A stretch of DNA of 64,000 nucleotides from Sphingobium sp. EM0848 (GCF_013375555.1 NZ_JABXWB010000001.1:2232001-2296000); one strand, 5' to 3'. Shown: positions 17,465 to 27,345, counted from the stretch's first letter. Notes: a model not told the origin generated them from the letters alone. A program made the numbers and translations.

Positions 17465-18324
17465 CCCTGACCCTCGATCCGCAACAGCAAGCCGCCCGCC
17501 ACTGGTTCGAGTCGCTGAGGGACCGGATCTGCGCCGAATTTGAGGCGATCGAGCGCGAGGCGGGATCGGACGCCCGCTTCGACTATATCGCCTGGGACCG
17601 CGAAGCGCCCGGCATCGCCCCGGGCGAAGGCGGCGGCGGCGTGCGCGGCGTCATGAAGGGCAAGGTGTTCGAAAAGGTCGGCGTCAATGTCTCGACCGTC
17701 GGCGGGACCTTCTCCCCGGAATTCGCCAAGACGATCCATGGCGCCGGGGAAGACCCCAATTTCTTCGCCACCGGCATCAGCCTGGTTGCGCACATGGCCA
17801 ATCCGCATGTGCCCGCCGTGCACATGAATACGCGCTTTCTGGTAACGTCGAAACGCTGGTTCGGCGGTGGGGCGGACCTTAATCCCCCGCTCCCGCGGGA
17901 GGAGGACACCGCCCATTTCCATGCCGTGCTGAAAGCCGCCTGCGACGCCCATGACGCGGACCATTATCCCCGCTTCAAGGCATGGGCCGACGATTATTTC
18001 TTCATCCCTCATCGCGGCGTCCACCGCGGCGTGGGCGGCATTTTCTACGACCATCTGGAATGCGCCGATGAGGCCGCATTCGATGCCAATTTCGCCTTCA
18101 CCCGCGATGTGGGCGATGCCTTCCTCAAGGCCTTCCCGCCGATCGTAAGGCGGCGGATGCAGGAAAGCTGGTCGGAGGCGGACTACGCCCAGATGCTGGA
18201 ATGGCGCGGCCGCTATGCCGAATTCAATCTGGTGCATGATCGCGGCACGCTCTTCGGCCTCAAGACCGGCGGCAATATCGACGCCATCCTGATGAGCCTG
18301 CCGCCCATGGCCGCCTGGAGTTGA
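17461..18324 (+). CDS. hemF: Oxygen-dependent coproporphyrinogen III oxidase
   Basis: HemF decarboxylates coproporphyrinogen III to protoporphyrinogen IX using oxygen, a late haem step. The 287-residue protein shows the conserved HMNTRFLVTSKRWFGGGADL, FKAWADDYFFIPHRG and RGVGGIFYDHLE segments and the C-terminal EFNLVHDRGTLFGLKTGGN block. It suits an aerobic organism with a bc1 complex. It starts on the trmL stop codon. Confidence 0.97.
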   Translation: MTLTLDPQQQAARHWFESLRDRICAEFEAIEREAGSDARFDYIAWDREAPGIAPGEGGGGVRGVMKGKVFEKVGVNVSTVGGTFSPEFAKTIHGAGEDPNFFATGISLVAHMANPHVPAVHMNTRFLVTSKRWFGGGADLNPPLPREEDTAHFHAVLKAACDAHDADHYPRFKAWADDYFFIPHRGVHRGVGGIFYDHLECADEAAFDANFAFTRDVGDAFLKAFPPIVRRRMQESWSEADYAQMLEWRGRYAEFNLVHDRGTLFGLKTGGNIDAILMSLPPMAAWS

Positions 18325-18331
18325 GCCTTAT

Positions 18332-18943
18332 ATGAGCCTCACCCCTGTCGCAGACGACCAGATCGCCACGATTGTAACCCATCTGGAGATGCGGGAACGG
18401 CCCCGGCCTGCCCCCATCCCGCCCGCGCCGCTGCGGCTGGTGCCATGGAAGGCCCCGACGCTGGAAGCCTATCGCACGCTGTTCCGGCGGGTAGGGGAAC
18501 CGTGGCTCTGGTTCTCCCGACTGGCGATGTGCGATGAGGAGCTGCGCGCGATCATCCAAGACCCCGCCGTGGAAATCTATGCCGTCACCGACCCCCGCGG
18601 CGTGGAGGTCGGCCTGCTGGAACTGGATTTCCGGTCGATGCCCGATTGTGAACTGGCCTTTTTCGGACTGATTCCGGAACTCAATGGCAAGGGCTTCGGC
18701 AAATGGCTGATGGCACAGGCCAAGGCGCTGGCCTGGCGCAAGGACGTGACCCGCTTCTGGGTGCATAGCTGCACGCTCGACAGCCCGGCGGCGCTGGGTT
18801 TCTATCGCAAGTCCGGCTTCATTCCAACCAGGCGTGAGGTGGAGATTTTCGCCGACCCCCGCCTCGCCGGCCTGTTGCCGCGCGACGCCGCGCCGCATGT
18901 GCCGTTGCTGGAGCGATTTCCAGGCGATCGCATCGCCGGTTAA
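18332..18943 (+). CDS. GNAT-family N-acetyltransferase
   Basis: The 203-residue protein has a GNAT fold: beta strands in VGLLELDFRSM and CELAFFGLIPELNGKGFGKW, where NGKGFGKW is the acetyl-CoA pyrophosphate loop, and SPAALGFYRKSGFIPTRR near the C-terminus, the usual motif B. The acceptor is unknown. It follows hemF by 7 bp and may be co-transcribed. No signal peptide or membrane segment is seen. Confidence 0.82.
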   Translation: MSLTPVADDQIATIVTHLEMRERPRPAPIPPAPLRLVPWKAPTLEAYRTLFRRVGEPWLWFSRLAMCDEELRAIIQDPAVEIYAVTDPRGVEVGLLELDFRSMPDCELAFFGLIPELNGKGFGKWLMAQAKALAWRKDVTRFWVHSCTLDSPAALGFYRKSGFIPTRREVEIFADPRLAGLLPRDAAPHVPLLERFPGDRIAG

Positions 18944-18967
18944 GAAATCGCGACCATCGAGGAAATA

Positions 18968-19753
18968 TCAGCGTTCCGACGCCTGCCGGTAGAGGCGGGC
19001 GAGCATCACCAGCATATAGACCTGCACCACGGTCGAAACGGCGGCGGCCGCCACCCCGCCGATCAACCGCGCACCGTCTGCACCAGCAATCAGGCGGCCC
19101 ATGATGCCGAACACCGCCTGCGCAGCGGAACTGGCGATCAGCGAGAGCAGCGAGAGCACGGCGATCAGGCCCAGCAAATGCCAGAAATGGCCCTTGGTCA
19201 GCTGCCAGCTCCGCTTCAACGATGCAACCACGCCGTCCTGCCCGTCGATCACCACGGGGTTGAGCAGCACGAGCCGCACGCCGACAAAGGCCAGCACCGC
19301 CACCATGGCCGCCCCCAGCAGCGGCGCCAGCAGCGCCGGGGACACAGCGGCGATCACCATTCCCACAAGGGTCAGCACAATCAGGGCCAGTGCGATCGCG
19401 CCCCCGGCGACGAAGCTGGTCCCGATCAGCACGGGCAAGCGCGCTAGGCTGAGCCGCAGCGCCTCTCCCACGCTGATGCCCGGACGCAGCGCCAGCGCGA
19501 ACAGGGCCAGCGACCCGAACCAGATCAACAGCGCCGTCAGCAGCATCGCCAGCACATAGCTGGCGGGGATCGGCGGCAATGCGCCGCGCGGCTGCGATGC
19601 GGCCCAGGCCGTCAGTTCGGGCGGCGTCATCTCGCCCAATATGACGCTGGGCAAGGCGATGAACAGCAGGGCGACGGGGAACAGCAGGCTGCTTTCGCGC
19701 TGGACGAAGGCGACCGCCTCCTCCCAAGCCTTGCCGATGGACATTGTCGCCAT
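18968..19753 (-). CDS. Polytopic membrane protein, GPDPase-membrane-domain-like
   Basis: The 261-residue protein has about six hydrophobic segments (residues about 22-40, 65-85, 108-130, 135-160, 190-215 and 235-255). The segments [12 protein letters not shown] and [14 protein letters not shown] resemble those of membrane domains annotated near glycerophosphodiester phosphodiesterases and of other uncharacterised integral proteins. Function is unknown. It is convergent with the GNAT gene and divergent from lipB, so it is probably a single-gene unit. Confidence 0.65.
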   Translation of the reverse strand: MATMSIGKAWEEAVAFVQRESSLLFPVALLFIALPSVILGEMTPPELTAWAASQPRGALPPIPASYVLAMLLTALLIWFGSLALFALALRPGISVGEALRLSLARLPVLIGTSFVAGGAIALALIVLTLVGMVIAAVSPALLAPLLGAAMVAVLAFVGVRLVLLNPVVIDGQDGVVASLKRSWQLTKGHFWHLLGLIAVLSLLSLIASSAAQAVFGIMGRLIAGADGARLIGGVAAAAVSTVVQVYMLVMLARLYRQASER

Positions 19754-19829
19754 ATCTTTACGCCCTGTGATAGTCTGGAAAACGCGCAGGAGACTTGATC
19801 GCTCGCCCGCGCCAAGTCAAGGAAGCGCC

Positions 19830-20543
19830 ATGTCATCCCCGCCCCCATCCTCAGCGCCGCAATCCATCGAATGGCGTGTCGACAGCGCGCCCGTCGACTA
19901 TCCCGCCGCGCTGGCGGACATGGAGGCGCGGGCCGCCGCGATCTTCGAAGGACAGGCCGGCGAACGGGTCTGGCTGCTGGAACATCCGCCGCTCTACACG
20001 GCGGGCACCAGTGCCAATCCCGCCGAGCTGCTCGACCCGCGCTTCCCCGTGCACGATGCCGGGCGCGGTGGCCGTTATACCTATCATGGCCCCGGCCAGC
20101 GCATCGGCTATCTCAACATCGACCTGCGCGAACGCGGCAAGGACGTGCGCAATTTCGTCCATCATCTGGAAGGCTGGATGATCGACGCGCTGGGCGACCT
20201 TGGCATATCCGCCCGCCGCGCGGAGGGCCGCATCGGCATCTGGACCGACGACCGGCAGGGTCAGGAGGCGAAGATCGGCGCGCTCGGCATCCGGGTGCGG
20301 CGCTGGGTCACGCTCCACGGTTTTTCGATCAATGTCGATCCCGACCTGTCCCATTTCGGAGGCATCGTACCGTGCGGTCTGGCCGAATATCCCGTGACCA
20401 GCATCGCCGCTTTGGGCATAAAAGCGTCAATGGCGGACCTGGACGCAGCGCTGAAGCGTCATTTCCCCGCCTTCCTCAGCCGCCTGCGCCGCTGCCCCTC
20501 CGGCGACGGGGCGGGGGTTGAGCAATGCGGTACGGGCCGCTAG
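19830..20543 (+). CDS. lipB: Lipoyl(octanoyl) transferase LipB
   Basis: LipB moves octanoyl groups from acyl-carrier protein to lipoyl domains, the first step of endogenous lipoate synthesis. The motifs are [40 protein letters not shown] (catalytic Lys region) and GGIVPCGL with the acyl-accepting Cys. I chose the ATG at 19830, which has an AAGGAAG ribosome site and gives 237 residues; the longer frame has unrelated leader sequence. The last 15 residues after [11 protein letters not shown] look non-conserved. Confidence 0.95.
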   Translation: MSSPPPSSAPQSIEWRVDSAPVDYPAALADMEARAAAIFEGQAGERVWLLEHPPLYTAGTSANPAELLDPRFPVHDAGRGGRYTYHGPGQRIGYLNIDLRERGKDVRNFVHHLEGWMIDALGDLGISARRAEGRIGIWTDDRQGQEAKIGALGIRVRRWVTLHGFSINVDPDLSHFGGIVPCGLAEYPVTSIAALGIKASMADLDAALKRHFPAFLSRLRRCPSGDGAGVEQCGTGR

Positions 20544-20607
20544 GGTCACGGCTTTCGCCAGGTGGGGGGCTACCGGGCATGCTGAAACACGCTTGATGGA
20601 GACCCGG

Positions 20608-20907
20608 ATGCGCCTTGACGCGAAGATGGTTTGTACGACGATGATCCTGTCCGGCTGCATGGCCCTGGCGGCCTGCGGCGGCAAGGAAAAGAACAGCACC
20701 GCCGTTCCCATGAACCATATGGAGGTGGTCGACGGCACCGCCACCGACGCCATGACCGATCTGGACGGCGTACAGAGCGAAGGCGGCGCCCTGGCGGTGC
20801 CCGCAAATCACAGCGACAATGCCGCCACGCCCGCGCCCGCCCCGAAGAAGCCCAAGGACGGCGAGGAAAAGCCGGCGGCAGATACGGAAGTTCTTTCCGA
20901 TCAATAG
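20608..20907 (+). CDS. Small putative lipoprotein
   Basis: A 99-residue protein starts at an ATG with a GGAG ribosome site at good spacing. The N-terminus is a lipoprotein signal with lipobox LAAC (MALAACGGK, Cys near residue 24). The mature part is short and of low complexity, with Pro-Ala-Lys repeats near the end (APAPAPKKPKDGEEKP), typical of a spacer or disordered tail. I know no family. Longer frames upstream overlap lipB and lack a signal peptide. It may share a transcript with the next gene, 100 bp away. Confidence 0.65.
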   Translation: MRLDAKMVCTTMILSGCMALAACGGKEKNSTAVPMNHMEVVDGTATDAMTDLDGVQSEGGALAVPANHSDNAATPAPAPKKPKDGEEKPAADTEVLSDQ

Positions 20908-21007
20908 GCTGGTGCTCCCATTCAGGCGTGATACAGATGCGCCTGGGCAGGACCGCCAAAACTCAGCCGGACGATATCCAGCAGCCATGTTTCCAGAGAG
21001 GATTTCG

Positions 21008-21700
21008 ATGACATTCCGTTCCAACGCGCGCCGCGCCGCTCTGGGGTTGACGGCTCTGGCCATGCCCCTGCTGGCCCAGCCCGCCGCGGCGCAATTCTTC
21101 TGGTCGCCGCCCGATTTCTCGACCCCGCCGCTGACCGATGCGGAGGCCGCGACCGCGCTCGGCCTGCCCGGCGCCAATGCGGCGGAGATCAAGGCGGGGC
21201 TCGTGTGGAACCTGCGCGCGGCGCTCAATGTCGCGGCGCTGCAATGCCAGTTCGAACCGACCCTGCTGTCGATCAGCAACTATAACGCCATGATCGCCCA
21301 TCATGACGCCGAACTGGATTCGGCGCAGGCCACGCTGCTCGGCTATTTCCAGCGCACCGTGGGCAAGGGGAAGCCCGGCGAGATGGCGTCGGACCAATAT
21401 GGTACGCGCATCTATTCAGGCTATTCGACGGTGCAGGCGCAGCGCGGCTTCTGTCAGGCAGCGGCACTGGTCGGGCGGCAGGCGATCTTCGCCCAGCGCG
21501 GGACGCTCAATGAAGTCGCCCGCAACGGCCTTGGCTCCATCAAGAAGTCGCTGATCCTCGCGGGCGAACAATTTTATGGCGATCCGGGCCGCAGCTATTC
21601 GCTGGCGCTGCCCTCTTTCGACCCCAAATGCTGGAAGAAGGGCAAGCTGCTGCCCGCCTGCCAGACGGCCTGGAACCAGAAAACCGGCGGCCAGCCCTGA
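21008..21700 (+). CDS. Secreted protein of unknown function
   Basis: The 230-residue protein begins with a clear Sec signal peptide (RRAALGLTALAMPLLAQPAAA, cleavage after AQPAAA) and has an AGAGAGG ribosome site. The mature part is mostly alpha-helical and polar, with four cysteines (in LQCQFEP, GFCQAA, KCWKK and PACQTA) that could form disulfides in the periplasm. Proteins of this style are common in sphingomonads, but I know no assigned function. It ends at a strong terminator. Confidence 0.75.
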   Translation: MTFRSNARRAALGLTALAMPLLAQPAAAQFFWSPPDFSTPPLTDAEAATALGLPGANAAEIKAGLVWNLRAALNVAALQCQFEPTLLSISNYNAMIAHHDAELDSAQATLLGYFQRTVGKGKPGEMASDQYGTRIYSGYSTVQAQRGFCQAAALVGRQAIFAQRGTLNEVARNGLGSIKKSLILAGEQFYGDPGRSYSLALPSFDPKCWKKGKLLPACQTAWNQKTGGQP

Positions 21701-21712
21701 ACAGGCACTGAT

Positions 21713-21742
21713 GCGCTCCTGTGAAAGCAGGAGCGCGGTTTC
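21713..21742. terminator. Terminator between the secreted-protein gene and queE
   Basis: Nine-base arms GCGCTCCTG and CAGGAGCGC enclose a 6-nt loop and are followed by GGTTTCT on the plus strand. The two flanking genes converge here, so it may serve both. Confidence 0.7.
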
Positions 21743-22389
21743 TACCGCAACCCCAGATATTTATGGGACTGGAGGCTCAGCCTCCAGCGTGGCCGGTCCA
21801 TCACCAGATCCACCGCCGCCTGCGCATTGCGCGCCGCATTCGGATCGTCCAGCGGCTGGATCAGCAGATGGTCGAAGGCCCACCCCTCCATAGCCTCGAC
21901 ATCGGCCAGACTGTGTCCCTGCCCCGGTTGCGGCCAGACCAGCTTCAGTTCATTGCCGCTGCGCTGCACCACCTCGCTCCCGGCCTTGGGGCTGATGCAA
22001 ACCCAATCCAGACCCGGATGCGCGGGCAAGGTGCCGTTGCTCTCGACCGCAATGGCAAAACCCCGCTTATGCAGCGCATCGACCAGCGCATCGTCGATCT
22101 GAAGCATCGGCTCCCCACCGGTGAGCACGATATAGCGCCCCTCCCGCCCCTCACCCCAAAAGGCGAGCGCCGCATCGGCCAGACTGTCGGCATCCGCGAA
22201 CTTGCCGCCGCCATCGCCATCCGTGCCGACGAAATCGGTATCGCAGAACTGGCAGACCGCACTCGCCCGATCCTGCTCCCGCCCGGTCCACAGATTGCAT
22301 CCGGCAAAGCGCAGGAACACCGCCCGGCGCCCGGCATGAACGCCTTCGCCTTGCAGGGTGAGGAACATTTCCTTGACCGCATAGCTCAT
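21742..22389 (-). CDS. queE: 7-carboxy-7-deazaguanine synthase QueE
   Basis: QueE is the radical-SAM enzyme that forms 7-carboxy-7-deazaguanine on the way to preQ0 and queuosine. The N-terminus FLTLQGEGVHAGRRAVFLRF is diagnostic. The cluster cysteines follow a CX14CX2C pattern (Cys in GCNLW, then CQFC) instead of the common CX3CX2C, which is the known expanded form of some proteobacterial QueE proteins. A TGGEPML segment follows. The gene lies 4 bp after queC, forming a preQ0 pair. Confidence 0.94.
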   Translation of the reverse strand: MSYAVKEMFLTLQGEGVHAGRRAVFLRFAGCNLWTGREQDRASAVCQFCDTDFVGTDGDGGGKFADADSLADAALAFWGEGREGRYIVLTGGEPMLQIDDALVDALHKRGFAIAVESNGTLPAHPGLDWVCISPKAGSEVVQRSGNELKLVWPQPGQGHSLADVEAMEGWAFDHLLIQPLDDPNAARNAQAAVDLVMDRPRWRLSLQSHKYLGLR

Positions 22390-22393
22390 GGCG

Positions 22394-23086
22394 TCAGGGC
22401 TTCACCGCATAGATGGTGGGATCGGGCAGCCCCGCCTCCTCAAAGCCCTTGGAGCGCAGGCGGCAACTGTCGCACAGGCCGCAATGCTTGCCGTCGGGCG
22501 TCGGGTCGTAACAGGACCAGCTCAACCCCGCGTCCAGCCCCAGCCGATGCGCTTCCCGCACGATATCGGCCTTGCTCATATGCTGGAGCGGCGCGTTGAT
22601 GTGGATGGGATGCCCCTCGACCCCGGCCTTGGTCGCCAGCGTCGCCATTGTCTGGAAGGCGTCGATAAATTCCGGCCGGCAGTCGGGATAGCCCGAATAA
22701 TCGAGCGCATTGACCCCGATGAACACGTCGCTCGCCCCCGCCACTTCGGCCAGACCCAGGGTCAGCGACAGGAAGATGGTGTTGCGCGCAGGCACATAGG
22801 TGATGGGAATGCCGGGACCGACACCATCCTTGGGTACGGCGATATCGGCGGTCAGCGCCGACCCGCCAAAGGCCGTCAGGTCCAGCGGCAGCACGATATG
22901 GGACACCGCGTCGAGCGCCGAGGCAATGCGCCCCGCCGCCTGCAATTCCAGGCGATGCCGCTGATTATAGTCGATCGAGAGCGCGTGCACCCGATAACCG
23001 GCCTCGCGCGCCAGCCCGCCCGCAACCATGGAGTCGAGCCCGCCGGACAGCAGGACGACGGCGAATTTTTCGCTATTGGCAACCAT
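22394..23086 (-). CDS. queC: 7-cyano-7-deazaguanine (preQ0) synthase QueC
   Basis: QueC converts 7-carboxy-7-deazaguanine to preQ0 with ATP and ammonia. The PP-loop AVVLLSGGLDSMVAGG, the IDYNQRHRLEL and GVNALDYSGYPDCRPEF segments, and the C-terminal zinc-binding cysteines (WSCYDPTP, CGLCDSCRLR) are all present. Length 230 is normal. First gene of the queC-queE pair. Confidence 0.96.
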   Translation of the reverse strand: MVANSEKFAVVLLSGGLDSMVAGGLAREAGYRVHALSIDYNQRHRLELQAAGRIASALDAVSHIVLPLDLTAFGGSALTADIAVPKDGVGPGIPITYVPARNTIFLSLTLGLAEVAGASDVFIGVNALDYSGYPDCRPEFIDAFQTMATLATKAGVEGHPIHINAPLQHMSKADIVREAHRLGLDAGLSWSCYDPTPDGKHCGLCDSCRLRSKGFEEAGLPDPTIYAVKP

Positions 23087-23133
23087 GATCGCCGCGCTAC
23101 GCCTCCCGGCGCGTCAGTGCAAGCGAGTCGGAC

Positions 23134-23529
23134 TTAATGGCAGGCGCCGACCCATCGCCCTTCCAGCGCAAAGTCGAAGGGCGCGCCATTGGCGATCCCC
23201 TGCGACGATATCTGCACCAGCCGGGGCGTTTCAACGCGAAGGTCGGTCCGCCCATTGCCCGCCGCGCCGCATTCATAGCTGACGACAAGCCGCTTGGGCG
23301 TCTCGTTCACGGTCAGGCTCTTGCAACCCCCGCCCCCATGGCGGCTTTGCAGCAGTTGGTTCAGATGGGCGACGCAGAGCCGGCGGACCACCCCCGTACC
23401 CCGCTCGCGCAATTGCCATTCACCCGCTTCCAACCCCTTGGGCAGGTGCGGCGGGGGAGCAGCCGGATGAACGGCCGCGCCCGTCGTCATCATCATCGTC
23501 AAGGCAAGGGCAAGCCGTCCCGCCATCAT
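23134..23529 (-). CDS. Exported DUF3617-like protein
   Basis: From the ATG at 23529 the 131-residue protein has a short signal peptide (MMAGRLALALTMMMTTGAAV). The mature part has the shape of the DUF3617 group: GEWQLRE near the start, a CVAHL segment, two later cysteines (GGGCKSL and YECGAAG) and a C-terminal GRWVGAC. These periplasmic proteins have no established role. The frame can be extended upstream to 23775, but that part is a shadow of hslO. It lies after hslO on the same strand. Confidence 0.65.
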   Translation of the reverse strand: MMAGRLALALTMMMTTGAAVHPAAPPPHLPKGLEAGEWQLRERGTGVVRRLCVAHLNQLLQSRHGGGGCKSLTVNETPKRLVVSYECGAAGNGRTDLRVETPRLVQISSQGIANGAPFDFALEGRWVGACH

Positions 23530-23618
23530 TCCGATCCCCCTGTCGATCGCCTGATCGGCATCCGTCTTGCGCGCCAAATGCGGCAATTTGATAGCAGCAT
23601 TGGCACGGGCGCGGTGCC

Positions 23619-24527
23619 TCAGCCCCCCGCGAAGCTGTCGAGCGCGACCGGGAACAGCCGCGAACAGAAGGCGCAATCGACGCCGATGACCCCCTGATCG
23701 TCGGCCATCTCCGCCCGCTCCGCCGCCGGGAAGCGGCCAATGACGCTGCGAATATGGCCAAGGTCGCAACGGCACCCCTTGGTAAGCGCTGTCGGATCGG
23801 TGACGCGCACCTCATCCTCTTCATGGAACAGCCGCCACACGATGTCGCTCAACGGCAGATCGCCGTCGGTCAGTTCCGCGTCCTTCAGCGTATGGGCCAG
23901 CGCCTGAACATGTTCCCATTCCGGATGATCATGGCGGACATGCAACCGCTCGCGTCCCACTTCGCCCTCCGGCAGATGCTGGAGCAGCAGGCCCGCGGCA
24001 AGGCACCCCTCGCCCGCGTCATGGCGGGTCGCGATCTGGATGATGCTGGGAATCTGTTCGGACTGGAAGAAATAATGCTCCGCCGCGTCCGCCAGCGATT
24101 CGCCCTCGAGCGGCACGATCCCCTGATAGCGCTCGCCGCTCACCGCCTGATCGAAGGTGATGGCGAGATAGCCCTTGCCGAAAAGCCCGAACAAGGTCGG
24201 GTCGGGACCCAGTTCGACCAGCCGGTCGGCGTCGAACTTGGCATAGCCGCGCACTTCGCCGCCCTTGTAATCGGCGACCAGCAGGCTGACGACGCCATTT
24301 TCGGTCTGCGCCTGAAGCGTCAGTTGCCCGCCCGCATCCTTGAGCGTCGAACCCAGCAGCGCCGCCAGCACCAGCGCGGAGGCAAGCAACCGCTCGATCT
24401 GCGGCGGATAGGCATGGGCGGCCAGTACATCGTCAAGGACCGGCCCCAGCCGCACGATCCGCCCACGCACATGGCGCGAGGGGATGGTGAAGCCAAGGGC
24501 GTGGTCGATAGGGGCGGTAGAGGTCAA
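23619..24527 (-). CDS. hslO: Hsp33 redox-regulated holdase
   Basis: Hsp33 is a cytoplasmic chaperone switched on by oxidation of a zinc centre. The C-terminal zinc ligands are visible as GCRCDLGH (CxC) and VDCAFCSRLF (CxxC). The N-terminal domain shows GRIVRLGPVLDDVLAAHAYP. At 302 residues it has normal length. It follows argF in the common alphaproteobacterial order argD-argF-hslO. Confidence 0.94.
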   Translation of the reverse strand: MTSTAPIDHALGFTIPSRHVRGRIVRLGPVLDDVLAAHAYPPQIERLLASALVLAALLGSTLKDAGGQLTLQAQTENGVVSLLVADYKGGEVRGYAKFDADRLVELGPDPTLFGLFGKGYLAITFDQAVSGERYQGIVPLEGESLADAAEHYFFQSEQIPSIIQIATRHDAGEGCLAAGLLLQHLPEGEVGRERLHVRHDHPEWEHVQALAHTLKDAELTDGDLPLSDIVWRLFHEEDEVRVTDPTALTKGCRCDLGHIRSVIGRFPAAERAEMADDQGVIGVDCAFCSRLFPVALDSFAGG

Positions 24528-24602
24528 ATCAGGCTCCGTGCGACCCGCTGTTCGACGGGCCAGTCATGCAAAGGCGCTTAGATAGGGTCGCCCCATTCAA
24601 AC

Positions 24603-25532
24603 TCAACCGAGGCGGCCCAGCGCCCACAGCAGAACCGACTTCTGGGCATGGATGCGGTTTTCCGCCTCGTCCCAGATCACCGACTGCGGGCCGTCGATCA
24701 CCGCTTCCACCACTTCCTCGCCGCGATGGGCAGGCAGGCAGTGCAGGAATTTGGCGGTCGGCTTGGCCAGCGCCATCAATTCGGGCGTCACCTGATAGGG
24801 CATCATCGCCGCCAGCTTCTCCTCGGCATGGGCCTGCCCCATGGAGATCCAGGTGTCGGTGACGACGATATCGGCGCCCGCGACCGCCGCCTGCGGATCG
24901 CGGCTGTGGATGATCTGTGCGCCGCGCGTGCGGGCTTCGGTCTCAAAGGACGGGTCGGGATCATAGCCCTCCGGCACGGCGATGCGCACATCGAATTTCA
25001 TGAGGCCCGCCGCCTCGACGATCGAATGCAGCACATTATTACCGTCGCCCAGCCAGGCCCACTGGCTGCCCGGCAACGCCACGCCATGTTCCACCACGGT
25101 CAGCAGGTCCGCCACGATCTGACAGGGATGCGACAGGTCGGTCAGGCCGTTGATCACCGGAACGCTGGCATAATGCGCCATTTCCTCGATCTTCGCATGA
25201 TCGTCGGTGCGGATCATGATGGCGTCGCACATGCGGCTCAGCACGCGGGCCGTGTCGGCCACCGTTTCGCCCCGGCCGAGCTGGCTGGTCGCGCCGTCCA
25301 GGATCAGCGAGGTGCCGCCCAACTGCCGGATCGCCATGTCGAAGCTGACGCGGGTCCGGGTCGAATTCTTCTCGAAGATCATCGCCAGCGTATGGCCGGC
25401 CAGCGGCGCATCCGCATCGGCCTGCCCCTTGGGCCAGCTCCTGCGCGCTGCCTTCCGGTCGATGGCATCGGCTATCATGGCGGCAATCGCATCGCCGCCC
25501 GCGTCACTCAGGTTCAGAAAATGTCTGGTCAT
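24603..25532 (-). CDS. argF: Ornithine carbamoyltransferase
   Basis: ArgF makes citrulline from ornithine and carbamoyl phosphate. The carbamoyl-phosphate loop is [13 protein letters not shown], the HPCQ motif appears in [10 protein letters not shown], and the ornithine-binding [11 protein letters not shown] is near the C-terminus. I chose the ATG at 25532 (309 residues); the six codons upstream are not conserved. It sits 58 bp after argD and before hslO, probably in one operon. Confidence 0.96.
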   Translation of the reverse strand: MTRHFLNLSDAGGDAIAAMIADAIDRKAARRSWPKGQADADAPLAGHTLAMIFEKNSTRTRVSFDMAIRQLGGTSLILDGATSQLGRGETVADTARVLSRMCDAIMIRTDDHAKIEEMAHYASVPVINGLTDLSHPCQIVADLLTVVEHGVALPGSQWAWLGDGNNVLHSIVEAAGLMKFDVRIAVPEGYDPDPSFETEARTRGAQIIHSRDPQAAVAGADIVVTDTWISMGQAHAEEKLAAMMPYQVTPELMALAKPTAKFLHCLPAHRGEEVVEAVIDGPQSVIWDEAENRIHAQKSVLLWALGRLG

Positions 25533-25590
25533 GAAAACCCCCATTCCCATCCTCCGTCCGCTTCAAGCGGACGGAGGGGGATGATTGGTG

Positions 25591-26787
25591 TCAGGCCGCG
25601 TTTGCGTCCGCAAAACTCCGCGCACCGGCCGACAGCCTTTCGATGCATTCGGCGATATGGCTTTCCTCGATGACGAGGGGCGGCAGGATGCGCACCACAT
25701 TCTGCCCCGCCGACACCGCCAGTAGGCCATGATTGTCGCGCAGATGCGCCACGAAATTGCGCGCATCATAGCTGTCCGTCATCTTGACGCCCAGCATCAG
25801 GCCCATGCCGCGCACATCCTCGAACATGCCGTCATGATTGGGGATCAGCTGCTCCAGCGCCGAACGCAGACGCGCGCCCATCGCCTTCACATGATCAAGG
25901 AACCCCTCGCCCAGCACCTCGTCCAGCACGGTCATGCCGACCGCCATGGCCAGCGGATTGCCGCCATAGGTCGAGCCATGGGTGCCGAACACCATGCCCT
26001 TGGCCGCTTCTTCCGTGGCAAGGCAGGCGCCCAGCGGGAAGCCCGCGCCGATACCCTTGGCGACCGCCATGATGTCGGGCTTCAGGCCATATTGCTCATG
26101 AGCGAAGAAGGTGCCGGTGCGGGCATAGCCGCACTGCACCTCGTCCAGGATCAGCAGCATGCCCTTTTCGTCGCACAGCTTGCGCAGGCCGGAGAGGAAC
26201 TCCTGTGTCGCCGGAGTCACGCCGCCCTCACCCTGCACCGTTTCCACCAGGAAACCGGCCGTATTCTCATCGACGGCGGCCGTCGCGGCCTCCAGATCGT
26301 TGAACGGCACCACGGTAAAGCCGGGCAACAGCGGTTCGAAGCCGTCGCGCATCTTGGGCTGGCTGGTCGCGGAGATCGTGCCCAGCGTCCGCCCGTGGAA
26401 GGCATTGTCGAAGCTGATGATCTTGTGCCGGTGCGCCTCGCCATTGGCGTAGTGATAGCGGCGCGCGGTCTTGATCGCGCACTCCACCGCCTCGGCCCCC
26501 GAATTGGTGAAGAACACCGTGTCGGCGAAGGTCGCGTCGACCAGACGCTGCGCGAATGTCTCGCCCAGCGGCATGCCGTAGAGGTTCGACGTGTGCATCA
26601 GCGTCGCGGCCTGATCCGCGATCGCCTTGACCAGTTTCGGATGCCCATGGCCCAGCAGGTTGACCGCGATGCCACTGGCGAAATCCAGATAGCGCTCGCC
26701 GCGCTCCCCGATCAGATAGCAGCCCTCGCCTCGGACCGGGCGTACATCGCACCGGGGGTAAACGGGCATGAGCGGCGTAATCAACAT
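25591..26787 (-). CDS. argD: Acetylornithine aminotransferase
   Basis: ArgD is the PLP-dependent transaminase of arginine synthesis. The 398-residue protein has GIAVNLLGHGHP, FTNSGAEAVECAIKTARRY, the LILDEVQCGYARTGTFFAHE segment (PLP-ring Asp) and the Lys-containing AVAKGIGAGFPLGACLA. I chose the ATG at 26787, with an AAGGGAAGG ribosome site. First gene of argD-argF-hslO; a terminator from the fliD-fliS unit lies just upstream. Confidence 0.95.
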   Translation of the reverse strand: MLITPLMPVYPRCDVRPVRGEGCYLIGERGERYLDFASGIAVNLLGHGHPKLVKAIADQAATLMHTSNLYGMPLGETFAQRLVDATFADTVFFTNSGAEAVECAIKTARRYHYANGEAHRHKIISFDNAFHGRTLGTISATSQPKMRDGFEPLLPGFTVVPFNDLEAATAAVDENTAGFLVETVQGEGGVTPATQEFLSGLRKLCDEKGMLLILDEVQCGYARTGTFFAHEQYGLKPDIMAVAKGIGAGFPLGACLATEEAAKGMVFGTHGSTYGGNPLAMAVGMTVLDEVLGEGFLDHVKAMGARLRSALEQLIPNHDGMFEDVRGMGLMLGVKMTDSYDARNFVAHLRDNHGLLAVSAGQNVVRILPPLVIEESHIAECIERLSAGARSFADANAA

Positions 26788-26826
26788 GGTCCTTCCCTTT
26801 CTGGGCTGATTGTACGTTCCGAAACG

Positions 26827-26853
26827 CAAAAAGGCGGCCCCCGCCGGGCCGCC
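26827..26853 (-). terminator. Terminator of the fliD-fliS unit
   Basis: On the minus strand the arms GGCGGCCC and GGGCCGCC with a short loop are followed by TTTTTGCG. It lies between the fliS stop and argD and should stop flagellar transcripts from entering argD. Confidence 0.85.
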
Positions 26854-26925
26854 CTTTGCGAGCGCTGCCTATACAAGGGCACACCCGAGGGCGCAACCCG
26901 CTACGGCAATGCGTGGATCAGCCGC

Positions 26926-27324
26926 TTATTGGCCGATCTGGGTCCAGGCATCGGCGATTTCCCCGATCATCGCGCGGGCCTGCTCCACCGGCTCCACAAC
27001 ATGGTCCTTCGCGCCGACCAGCAGCAGGCGGCGCGCCTCGCGATAGATTTGCGCGAGGCCGGTCGCGATGTCACCGCCCTTGCCGAAGTCCAGGCTCGAT
27101 TCCAGCGCGAAGAGGATCGACATGGCGCGGGCCTGCTTGTCCGACACCTTGAGCCGATCACCGTTCCGCTCGGCCAACGCGGTGGCGTCCAGCGCCAGCA
27201 GCAGCTCGTCGAACAGCACCTTGACCAGTGCATGAGGCGTCGCGCCCTCGATCCGGCTGCCGGTGTGGACCGCCGCATAACGCCGCGCCGCCGCGCCGCC
27301 AAAGCCGCCATGATTATAGAACAT
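26926..27324 (-). CDS. fliS: Flagellin export chaperone FliS
   Basis: FliS binds flagellin's C-terminus and keeps it unpolymerised before export. The 132-residue helical protein has the family start YAAVHTGSRIEGATPHALV, then LFDELLLALD and the ALESSLDFGKGGDIATGLAQIYR segment. It follows fliD by 21 bp, as is common, and shares its sigma-28 promoter. Confidence 0.9.
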   Translation of the reverse strand: MFYNHGGFGGAAARRYAAVHTGSRIEGATPHALVKVLFDELLLALDATALAERNGDRLKVSDKQARAMSILFALESSLDFGKGGDIATGLAQIYREARRLLLVGAKDHVVEPVEQARAMIGEIADAWTQIGQ

Positions 27325-27345
27325 GATCTTCCTGACCCTTTTTTA